A stretch of DNA of 64,000 nt from Conchocele bisecta (Eukaryota > Mollusca > Bivalvia > Lucinida > Thyasiridae). Below the pieces are notes generated by a model that saw only the letters and a list, made by a program, of their open reading frames with translations, was not told the origin of the DNA and did not search any database. Every line of letters begins with the position of its first letter. Within the stretch, counting starts at the first letter, position 1. Positions 11,501-23,500 of this stretch are shown piece by piece. The DNA is taken from assembly GCA_029237695.1 (NCBI GenBank), contig CM055272.1:37476901-37540900 (forward strand), written 5' to 3'. The translations under genes and the position numbers were made by a program.

Positions 11501-14500
11501 TCAATCTACTTCTGCTGGACAGTACTAATGGACATAATCTGCATACAACTCAGTGTACTGCGTGACCACTACGTTACTGCTCTACAAAATACCGAATTTT
11601 TTAAAACCCTACTATATAAGTGACAACCTGAAAGCAAAGCTAGAAAAGAATGAAAAATACAGCCCTGAAATAGCATTTTGTAAGCTCGATAAGACGGGAA
11701 AATACCAATCTTACATTGTATATAGCTCATTGTATACAGATATAGAAAGTGCTGTTAAATAGCATATGTGCTAGGATCGAAAAATGTGTTAGAAGAAGTT
11801 GCATCATATCTCAGAAGTGTAATTCCTGAGGCATATATAAACACGGATGATTTGAGATGGCCCCCAGTAGTTCAGGAGCTTGAAGCAATGACAACAAATG
11901 TGATACCCCCTGCGCTTGAACGGTTTTTGAACTATGTTTTGTCAGGCAAATTAGGTGTACAGTCTACAAAAGTTTCCCGACTTGTGTGTTCCATTGGGTA
12001 AGACATATGCAGAGCAGTAACCAATGGACAGTGGAAAATGCCTAAGCACATAATAGCGTGCATGACTCTTAGACATATGTTTCGTAGTGCAGAACTCACA
12101 ACGTTGTTGAATCGTCTGGGACATTCCGAAAATTATTCCGTCTCCCTTGAACTCGAAACAGCTATAGCTGAAGCATTACAACACACATCAACACTACTCA
12201 CGACTCAAATAGTTTGTAACCCCAATGTGCCATCAATCTTTCACTCTGAATTTGACAACTTCGATCAACTAATTAATGATCTAACCGGCATGGACCGGCT
12301 TTGTGTCTTTAACTGGAGAGACACCTACAAAACTGACAACAATAGACTACTATCCAGTTATCAATAAGCCAATAACGGACTACAAAACAGTTCAGGAGTG
12401 TCTACGTTATGCGGAAGACACGACCAAGGAAGTTGGACAGGACTACACAATCACAACGTTTGATCTGGGTGTATGTATGAAAGCATAGCCCATCATATGG
12501 AACTGACCAGAGAGGTACAACTCACATATAGCCATGATTGGAACATTTCACATGGCATGTGCTTACATGAAAATGTTAGGAAAGACAATGAACGGTTCGG
12601 GACTCTCAGATGTGTTTCTCTAGAAGCCGACTTGATAGGTGCGGGATCACTTCAAGGTGTGTGAGTGAGTGAATAGGGTTTAACGTCCGCTTTTCTGACA
12701 TAGAGGTACAAGCCTCAGGGAGTCTACACGCAGACGGGTGTAATGTCCGGCAAACACTATGGACGAGCTATCTATGTACTGTCATAAAAATGTCCTGGAT
12801 GGTCTGGAGAGATTGCTCTTAAATCAGTTTCTTTCAAGTAGAAATGAGGAAAACGTTTTTGAAAGCGTATGTGAAAGTTAATATGAAAACTGTTCTCAGC
12901 GATGATGAAGTAGCAAATTACATTAGACAGCTGGTTGAGTACAGAGAAAACGTTCGCCATGGCGTGTTAGGTAAAACTGCACAACTATGGATGTGTTACA
13001 TGGATCACGTATGGTTTGTACTTCAATTTATACGGGCAGTTTAAGACAAACAACTTTTCTCAGTATGCCCAATGTCTTCATCTTATGCCGGATATCTTCT
13101 TCAGTTTTGACGGACAAAATTATGCTCGGTACCTTACATTCTATTCTGTCTCCATTGCCAACATAGAAACATCGCATCCAGGAGCAACTGAGATGTTGAA
13201 GAGGGGTGCAATCAGCGTTGCAAGATCACACTTGTTATTCAAGATGGAAATGCGCTATTTCATTGAATGAAAACGATCCCTTGACACTGGGTCAGGAAAT
13301 AAGAAGAGACTGCCGAATATTAGCAACATCGTCAGTCAGTATTCGGAGGAACATCGCACGGCACTCATGGTTCTGCACGTGTACACCGGCTGCGACACCA
13401 CAAGTGCCTTTAAAGGCAAAGAGAAAGTTAACGCAATAAAGTAATTGGCGAAGAAGCCACAGTTGATCCCGACAATTGCGCGTGTAGGTGATACATGGAA
13501 TGTTCCAGATGCTGTGTACCAAAATCTAGAGGAACTTACATGTTCTATGTACGGAAATCCCAGATTTTCAGACATTAATCAGTGCCGACTGTTCAAGCTG
13601 AAAGAAAAGTGTGATGACAAACTGGATCCTACCAATAGTGTCGATATGGGTTCACTACCACCATGTCAGGATTGTCTGCATCAACATACACAACGTGTTA
13701 ACTACTAGGTGGCTATATGGAAACAGTCGCACATACCACTGCCTATTACACCAGAACCAACAGATGGACATGGCTGGACATTGGAGGAGGGAACATTAGA
13801 ACCCTTATGGACCAGCGGGGAAATAATACCGCCAGAGTTGGTTAACATCCTTCAGGAAACGATGGAAGCAGGCGACAGTTCAGATGAGGAAGATGCAGAT
13901 TATGTCCATTAGTACTGTCCAGCAGAAGTAGATTGATTGGAATGTGATAATTAAACACTACTAACATGATACCATATGTCGAGTTATAACAGTAAATACA
14001 GAAGTATTGTTTATTAAATAACCAAGTGTATACTAGAACGTGACAGAGCATGTGTCATGATTTGTAAACTAAAATCTCGAAAGCATCCACAAATGTTATT
14101 TAAAAAACTAAAAAAGACAGAAAACCACTTAAATTGGCGGCCATTTTGAATATATACATGCCTCTTTTGCATTTTAGTAGTACAGCATTGGAAGCATCAG
14201 AGTTATCCTGCCTAAAAATAACTATTTGGATGTGGAAACCTCATCAAAATCTCGCGTATAACAGAATACATAGCCAATAGCCATATTTTCATTCTTCGAT
14301 GGCGGCCATCTTGTTTTATGCAAATTAGGCATATTGAGTTCCAGTTTCTGCAGCAGAAGAACTGTTTATTAAATATGCAGGTGTATGCTAGAACATAACA
14401 GAGCATGTCTCTTCAGTTATGAACTAAAGTCTCGAAAACGTCCACAAAAGTTATTTAAAAAACTAAAAAAGACTGCAAATTTTTAAAATTGGAGGCCATT

Positions 14501-17500
14501 TTGAATATATACATGCCTCTTTTGCATTTTAGTAGTACGGCATTGGAAGCATCTGAGTCATCCTGCCTTGAAATAACTATTTGGATGTGGAAACCTCAAC
14601 AAAATCTCATGCATAACGGAATATATTGCCAATAGCCATATTTTCATTTTTCGATGGCGACCATCTTGGATTTATGCAAATTAGGCATAGTGAGTCCCAA
14701 CTTATGCAACTGAAATATTTTTTTTCTGACTCGGGGAATCTTTACGGACATTTTGATACCCATCTGGCTCTGCCAAGGGTGGGGTGCATGGTGAGCCTTC
14801 CTGGCCCACCGCCTAATATATTTCATGATTAAAAGTATGCAGAATTATTATACTGAATTTATTACATTATCACAGCCAATTGGCTGTGATAATGTAATAA
14901 ATTCAGTACAATAAAAATTAATAAATTTATCATAAAATTGAAAATTTCTCCCTCAAAGTATACTTTGCTACTAAAGTATACTTTGCAATGTTGATGAAAT
15001 AGGCTACTGTTATTCTGTAATTGCAGTAGTGGAGATTGTTACCACAGCTCCAGATAAGTGTTGTATCTAAAGAGTATTATAACCCAGATTTCAAATGCAA
15101 TGCGTATTTTATTTTTACAAATGTATTATTAATTTCTTCCTTATTAAACATGTTAATATGGAACAAATGATAACAAATAAAACAACTTTAAAAATTCACT
15201 TAGTTGAGCTGCAAAAAGCAAATTTTCTTTTTGCAGCTAAACTAAGTAAATTTTCAACTTTAACACAGTATTTGCTCTACTCACTTTGAAAATCAATGTG
15301 TATTTTCACATTGCTGTGAGCATATTGTACTCACACTTTTGAAAATCAATGATTATTATGCTAAAATAAGTGCGTAAAGTACGCCAATACGCACCTTATC
15401 TGGAGCTCTGTGCAGAGATGTCAACCCCAAAATGCCGTTGTCAGGAATATCGGAGTTAGTTTTCAGGAATTTAGGGCTTTTTCAGGAATCATCAAAATTG
15501 AGCTAGTATATAATATAAACAGTTATAAAACTGCTATGGAACACTTCATATAAGCGATTTCTTCACTGAAGAAGCCATCTTGAATCACGTGATAAATAAG
15601 TAGAACAGTTTCGCATATTATTGCCAAAATAATCGCAATTCCAAACAGCGATTTGAAGCCCAGTCAAATGTGTGCGGTGTCCGGGTAAATTATGACCGGT
15701 GTTTACATAAAAATAGTTACCGATAACTTTTTTTGATTTTTCCGTTTTTGCGGAATTTTGATCTTACAAATCTGAATGCGGAATTTGGAGAACAAATCCA
15801 GGATAATTCCGCAAAATCTGGAATGGTTGGCATCTCTGCCTGTGTTACTGTGTAAGAAAACATGTTGACACCCAAACAATCAGTGAAACCACACGCAATA
15901 CGTACCGGATTCGTCGCTGAATTTACTCTTGTACCTCGCCTTCTGTTTCTTACTCATCATGCACCACTGCTGCCTACAGAAGTCCATCAGCTCATCCTCC
16001 CCGAAGTCGGCGTGCTCCATCAACACTGTGTCTCTCTCCTTCTGGACAAACACGTCAAACGATGCCTCCGTGCCCACAATGGGCCGCGACACCGAGGCGG
16101 GCGTCAACTTCGTGTCGGTCACCGGCGTTTCCACTTTCCGACGTTTCGATTTCGATGCTTCCGGCGTTGAAACCTCTTCTAGTTTCCGTTTTTTAGCCGG
16201 TGCTACTTCTTCAACAGATTTTTTACTTTTCTTGTCCAGTTTTGGTTCAGTTTTCGGGGTATTATCATTAGATGGAGTTGCGTCCTTTTCGGATTTTTGT
16301 TTCGATTTAGGAGTTTGATATAGGAACGTAAACTGTGCTTTACGTTCGTTTCTAGACAATGGCAGAGCAGTTTCCGCCTGTTCTACACCTACGTTCACAG
16401 CTTTGGCTCGACCTGGTGGCACGCCGTACCATTTCTGTAGCCGAGTCTTGTCCTTTCTGTTCTTAGCAGATTTGTACAGGTCTTCGACAAAGTCATCGAA
16501 CAAGACCTTGCCCTGAAACTCCATCAGATGGTTGTGCCCAACCCATGCCCTCTCGGGCGCGTCACCGAAGAACTGCACGTGGTACTCCCGCGACTTTGCT
16601 GTGACAAAGAACAGGGGCAAGTCATTATATGAGACACACCATGCGATTTTGTACCTGCATCTGCATAATTCATGAAATATGTTTATAAAAAATTTACAAT
16701 ATTTTCCGTAATCGGCGTCAAAAGTTGACAAAATTTCCACATTTTATTCCACATGTACTCTGAATATTTTGCCAACTTTTATCTTTATTTATGAAAAATA
16801 TTGTAAAATTATGCAGATGTCTGAAGGTACAAAATCGCATGGTGTGTCTCATATGTGGCGCTGACTGGAGAAATCAAGGGGCATGATCATGTGACACTAA
16901 CAACAACAAGTACCAATTCAAAGTACGTATTCTTTTATAGTTTCCTTATTACGTAACGGATTTTGATGAAATATGGCGCATCAAACGCTTCTTGTTAAGC
17001 TGCATTTGGTGGTCTCTGTATTTTCCCTTAACTTCCATCGTTTTTGTGAAGAATCGATTTCCGTGTCTTCTCCGACACGGAAATCGATTCTTCGCAAAAA
17101 CGACACAAGTCTGTGCCAAACTCCCTAGACCACCAAATGCAGCTCATGAAGACGTATTTGCTGTTCCATATTTCATCAAAATCCGTTGCATATTAAGAAA
17201 AATATCAAACTAGAGCAGCTTGAGCTGCATCAACGGTTTGAGCCTCAAACATTGATTTCATGTGTAACTAAGCTTTAGCCCAAGGTGTAAACTATCGGTT
17301 GCAAAAAGAATTTCTGAAGTTTTAGTATGAACAGTCCAACATTATTGTGTTCGCATCATCACATTGATGTGGGGCCGGTTAGCTTAGAGGTAGAGCGATG
17401 TACTCGGAGCGAGGGATACCGGGTTCGATCCTCAGCCAAAGTTTTAGCTAAAGGACAGAAATATCGACTACAGCAAAAACAATTGAAATCGAATGATAAA

Positions 17501-20500
17501 TAACGAAGCTGACTTCACATCCGTTTGCTCTATTTTGAAAACTTGAAAACATACGTTCATCTTTGACATCGAATAGAGCCGTAAGTAGTCAAGATATAGC
17601 TCTGAAAATTATCATCTTTCATGCGGCTGACACTCCCCTATCACCCTGACAAGAAATTATGTTGCTGACAGTAGTGTACAAATTGGAAAACGTTTGTAAA
17701 GACCACCCGTTATCAGCCGAAATTCGGCAAAATCGTTGAAAAGTATGTACATTTTTCAACTTCAAATGCCTATAGCTCTCTTATTTGACCGAGAACTGTC
17801 AGCGAGTTCGAGATAGAGCATTTTGTCAGCTTTCCAATGCAAAAAGAATTTTTGAAATCGGTTGGAAAATAAGGAAGTTATAGAAAATATGACGTCACTT
17901 CCGGTTTCGTGGAAAGTGGCATTAAAAGATTTCTGAAAATCTCTAAGTCTCTGCTCACACTTGATCCGAATCGGCATGCAAAATTTGAAGTCGATCCGAC
18001 CAGCGGTTTGGGCTGTAGACTGAACGGCTGAATAAAAAAAAGAAAAAAAACCCAACGAATACAATAGGTTTTCGGCACAACGGAAAGCCGCCTCAAACCT
18101 AATAATACTTACTTTGGAGTGGGCGACATTGTTGTTGTTGTAACCATGTGATCATGCCCCTTGGAAATGGGTCTTAAGAGATTTGAGATCAATGTAGCTC
18201 CTGATCAAATAGTAGCCTCCTGTATCGAGCTATATTGCTTGTTAGATTGATTTGATTTATTGGTGTTTAACGGCCTATCAACAGCTAAGGTAATTTAAGG
18301 CCGGCAAATGGGTTTGATCCCATATTTAATCTGCTGCATTGGTGCTTGTTAGAAGCAGGATGAATGTTTTATTGATGGAATGGCGAACGGTGCAGAAACC
18401 GATCAGACTGCAGGCTGATCTGGGGGCCGTTGCATTAAACTTGGTATGACTAAACTGTTGGCAAGTGCAAATTTAGGATCGTCTGGAAATTTCGATTGAC
18501 AGATTTATATTTATGTCTATGTTCAATAAATGTAAATCCAATAATTGTTTACAAGAAATCATAGTTAATGTGAAATTTACAGACTATCATAAGTTTGCAC
18601 TTACAAACATTTTAGTCGTACAAAGTTTATGGAAATGGGCCCCTGGATCTACTGGTTGCAAAACCTATTTCTCCAGTCACAGCCACATATGAAACCTCAG
18701 CACGCATGAACAATGTCCAGGAACTTGTATAATCACGGAATTATCAGACAGTTTGATCGGTTGAGGCTGAGCTCATTTTTACTATGCACATACCAGGGCA
18801 TACGATCAATTAGCGATGTTGGCATAATCATGTGCTCAGCAACATGCCTCAGCCAATACAAATCGCATCGGCACAATGAGAATTCATGTGTTTTTTTTCT
18901 AGATATTTTTATGCGCCTGAATTATGTTTCATACATCCTGGAGTGATTTAATGTGCCATTGGCCTAGAATGAACATTGCTCGGCCAATTAAACTTGCTGA
19001 TTTCAAATCTGCGAGGCTATACAGTCAGTTCGTTTGGTTGAGGCCGATAAAATACAATTTATTTTTACTTTTCTATTCTAAGCTTCAATGAAATCACACA
19101 AAGGAAGGGTTTTTTTTTTAGTCGGACATTCGGTCCGGCGACTTCCGGTTTACCGTCGGACTGGCGGCAATTTTAACGGACATGTCCGACAGACCAACGA
19201 CTTTCGCGGAGACTGCTAGGTTGGCTAGGACTCTGAAATTTGTAGCCAAAATGAACTAACAACGCGTTGTCAGCTCATTTTGGCTACAAATTTCAAAATC
19301 ATAGCGCCAACCTAGATTAACAGGGATCATTTTACAGGGTGAAGTGGGCGAAATTCTCTGCCTAAATTGTCCGATTTCTCCCTATTTTCAGCTGAGGGAG
19401 AAGTTTTTTACTATAGAAAAAATAGTATATTTTCAATTTTTTTTAGTGAAAACTACTCCCTATTTTGAAGGGCTAGCTTGAACCCTGGATTAACCTATCC
19501 AACCCATTACATGCGGAGGAATACATCTTTATAGGTATTTTTTTTTTAAACATTTTACATTTTATTTTTTGTTATTTCTCAATGAATGTATGTTGCGACC
19601 ACTCATTTGAACCGTCTCGATGAGACGGTTCAAATGGTGGTCACGACATATACATTTAAGCACACTAAAAGAAAATATGTATTATTTTCCCGAATCAAAA
19701 TGGCATATCCTCGGCATGAAATGGGTTAAGTAGGAAGGGAAACTTACGATTGATGCGTGTGTAGATGCTGGAGAACGGGTCATACGACACCATGATTGGC
19801 CACCACGGGTGTCCCGATACTTTGGCCCACATCAGATCTCCCACCAGCCACTTCACTGAAACAGAATTTATATTTGCTTGTTTATTGCTGTTTAACGGCC
19901 TATCAACAGCTAAGGTCATGTAAGGCCGGGCAAACGGGTTCAATCCCGTTTTTACCTGCTGCATTGGAGGGAAAATCCAAAAATCAGAACGTAATATTTA
20001 CACCGAGAAAAAATATATTCAGCCCTGAAAATAAAATAACCCGACTTGGTGCCAGGTCCATAACAGACCAAAGTCACTTGGCCCCTTCCCCTAAAATAGG
20101 ATTACGAACAAGAAATGCGTCTGTCGAACGAGGATGCCACCTGCAGCATATTTGAGAAACTGTGACAAAGTGGTTAATCGAAAAGTGTGACGGACGGACG
20201 GACAGATGGACGGTCCAAACACTATATGCCACCCGTTTCTTCAAAACCCGGTGGCATAATATTCGTAATACTCACATAAGGGGTATAACCAGCTGTAACC
20301 GTCACATACAAAATGCCAAAGACATATGTATGTGCAGGGCTCAACGTTAACTTTTTTTTCCCACTAGACCAGTCGGGCTAGTACTTTTAGAAACTACTAG
20401 CCCTGACCTAATTTGTACTAGCCCTGACCTAGTGAACCGTAACTTGCATTAATTTATCAAAGTTTTTATTAAATTATACATGTAATGATGTATAGTTATT

Positions 20501-23500
20501 ATCAACTAACGTTCCATTGTACTTGTAGGAACTAGGACTCGATTGTACTGATTGTTTGCCTGTTTGGTACTACATGCATATAAAGCAGATGTCAATGATA
20601 ATCAATTATGAAATATTGAAGCGGACAGTTTTGAAACCTATTCAGTGTGTATTGCAGGAATTTTTAAAGTGGGGCCAGTTGACCCACCTCATACACAAAG
20701 TTGGGGACATTTGAAAAACGTATAGGCCATTGTAAATGACAAGAGAAAATATAATTAATGGAACTAACCATCGCAGTTTCACGAAACACAGTACTAAGTC
20801 ATGTTCAAATCGGCTATTAACATAGTGATCGTGATGATACAGGTACATGTATGTGTTTGAATGTAATTAGTGTGTCCAACTACTGGTTATGTCGACTACT
20901 GGTTGTGCAACAATGTAATTTACTAGTTGCATCATTGGAAGGTTTAACGTTCAAGAAACCAGTTGTTTACTTCTGAAAGAGTAATAATAAACTTATAACT
21001 ACACAAATTAATCATGGAAGTGTCTGGAATGCAGCTAATATTCACATCATTACTGAAAACAAGCCAAAAAACGTCAGCAGCAGGCACTTCCGGTTTGAAC
21101 ATTTCATGTTTTTTTTTCTTCAATTGGTGACGATTAAATTCACCTTATCCAAGGTGTCAGATCAATGAATAATGATTCATTAAATGGCAAATGCTAATGT
21201 CCACTGATTCTGCCTCCCAGCCCAACAAAACAAGAACTTTAAGTGACTTAGAATATTCCATATCAGTTGAACTAATTTTCAATATGCTCATATCAGGGCA
21301 CAAGATTTATTAGCGATGTGGATGTTAGTAAAAGCACGTGCTCAGCAGTACATTTGATCCACTGTGTGTAATTGCTGAGTCACTGGCCGATACATGATCG
21401 GTGCAATGAGAATTCACTTTTTTTTTTAAGAGAATTGTATGATCAATACGTACGGTACGCTCTGTTTGCGTATATTTCTGACAGCTTCCAATCAAAAATT
21501 GCTATTTGGTGAATGAAGCACCAACAACCAATCGTAGATCGTTCTACTTCTTATGTAAATTAGCTTTACTCCGGACTTGTTTGTTATGATTTATTTTGGT
21601 TCTTTTATCGGGATCCGGTCAAAATTACATCAGAATATAATAATGCCGTGCGGTATTGAGATTTGCATTGTTGATAATATATGTAAACTGTCCAGCCAAA
21701 AAAACTGAACAACTAGAGACGTACATCAGTGCACACAAAATTTGAAATTCCCTCATTAAATTATCATATTCGATGGTAGCATTGATCCCACTGTTTATAA
21801 ATGGGTACGTTTTAGTTTGGGTACGAAATACAGAGGCTTACTACAAATATCATACCCGAATCCTAGGCAAACAAGTCCGCCTGGAGTTGTTTGTTTGTTT
21901 GTTTATTAGTGTTTAACGGCCTATCAACAGCTAAGGTCATGTAAGGCCGGGCAAACGGGTTCAATCCCGTTTTAACCTGCTGCATTGGGGGGAAAATCCC
22001 AAAATCAGAACGGAATATTTACATTGAGAACAAATATATTCAGCCCTGAAATTAGAATAACCTGACCTGGTGCCAGGTCCATACCACACCAAGTCACTTG
22101 GCCCCTTCCCCTAAAATAGGATTACAAATATCGTAATACTCACATAAGGGGTATAACCAGATTCAACTGTCACATACAAAATGCCAAAGACGTATGCGAG
22201 GGCTAAACTAGGTCTCCAGTCGGGATTCCGGTAAGGATGAACCCCGATCGTTAAATTACCCATCGTGTGCTCCCACCTGCCACCCACCCCTGGAGTTGTA
22301 AATAAACTATGTTCGAACTGTCAATCAGCATCTTTCTTGGAAGTTTTGTTTGTTATTACCAGAAAAATAAAAGGTGAACTAATACGGTTTTATTTTTGGC
22401 AGAGACTTTGGTCAAATTGGAACACGACCAGTCGGGCTACCGACAATGGTATTCCGGGAAAATTGACACGACCGGACCAAATTTTTACTAGACTCTGTCG
22501 GTCGGACGGACGTGCCTTAGTGTTGAGCCCTGATGTGAGGGCCAAACCTGTTCTCCAGTCGGAATTGTGGTAAGGACCCCATACACCCACCTGCAACCCA
22601 CCCAGTCTGATCTAAACACAGTTTGTCATTCCATCAATGAAACGCCCGTAAAGCTTCTAACAAGCAATATATATTGTTATCAGGCTACAGGAGCGTTCTG
22701 CTTGATCATTAGCTACTCTGGTCACAAATCCTACAAGCCCCATTTCTCCAGTCACATATAATCAATAACCATCAGCTGTTAGCCTTACCTGGGTGTTTTG
22801 CCTCCATTTCTGGATTGGATTCCAGTTTAGGAGTTTGTGGTTTAAGGGTCTTTGGCTTCTGCTTCGGCGTGTCCACCTCCTCAATATCAAACTTCTTCGG
22901 CTTTCGTTGTCGTTTCACCGGACTACCAGCATCACTAGACTCTTTATTCAGACTCTCAATAGCACTAGTGTCAATCTTTGCCGGGATGGCCACCGATTTC
23001 GATGGGGAACGAAGAGACTTGCGTTTCCCTTTCTGTGGCTTCCTCGCTTTCTGTGTAGGCGACTTGACAATTGGTTTAGGAATTTTATTGTTTGATGGTT
23101 TATTATCAGTCAAAGCAGTGGTAGGACTAGCCAAACTCTTCTCTGTGGAAATAGTCGGACAAGCAATAGTCTTAGTGACAATGGTGGGACAAGACAAGCT
23201 TTTCTCAGTAAGAATGCTAGGATTATCCAAGCTCGTTGGATGCTCCATAGACTTATCAGCGGCATCTCCCCTTTCATCAATACTGTCTGTTTCACAGGCA
23301 CTTGTGTCCATTGATTTGTCGGTGACCTCCATACTGGTCTCGGGGTCCACAGAAACATCGGTTACCTTCTCAGCAACGTCAATACCCATACTGTTCATTA
23401 TATCGTCCACACCGTCGCCATTTTTATCAGCAGAATTGGTGACCTCTCTGCTCTTCACTGCTGTTGATTTCTTTCTTCGTGACGATAGATCCCCCTTACT

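Larger units (their letters stand above)
10231..14813. mobile_element. DNA transposon with very long TIRs and a decayed gene
   Basis: Ends GGCGGTGGGCCAGGAAGGCT and its exact inverse (possibly TA plus GGCGG); the duplicated target is 3-5 bp of ATATA. The left TIR is 10231-11546, the right 13896-14813. Each TIR is built from tandem units of about 355 bp (three or more left, two or more right) that include AAGATGGCCGCCATCGAA and GAGGTTTCCACATCCAAATA. Between them is the pseudogene at 11553-13912. C-runs lie just inside the left end. Confidence 0.85.
10112..15009. mobile_element. MITE-1 copy 3, split by a 4.6 kb transposon
   Basis: The left part (10112-10230) and right part (14814-15009) together make one full MITE-1, with the usual AAAGTATACTTT boxes and central palindrome (loop CCAATTGG). 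The transposon at 10231-14813 lies between them in the stretch GCATATATTTGATG. Confidence 0.85.
16851..18690. mobile_element. ATGTGGCTGTGACTGG-family MITE opened by several insertions
   Basis: Left end ATGTGGCGCTGACTGGAGAA, right end TTTCTCCAGTCACAGCCACA. Between them lie a TGTTGTTG-family element (16876-18164), a SINE-like core (18236-18420) and a Harbinger MITE (18423-18642). Confidence 0.75.

Noticed and set aside
15929..16318. 129-codon plus-strand frame
   Set aside because: Antisense shadow of NSD exon 5.
17373..17440. Functional tRNA gene
   Set aside because: A and B boxes are present but the acceptor stem does not pair and no sensible anticodon loop forms.
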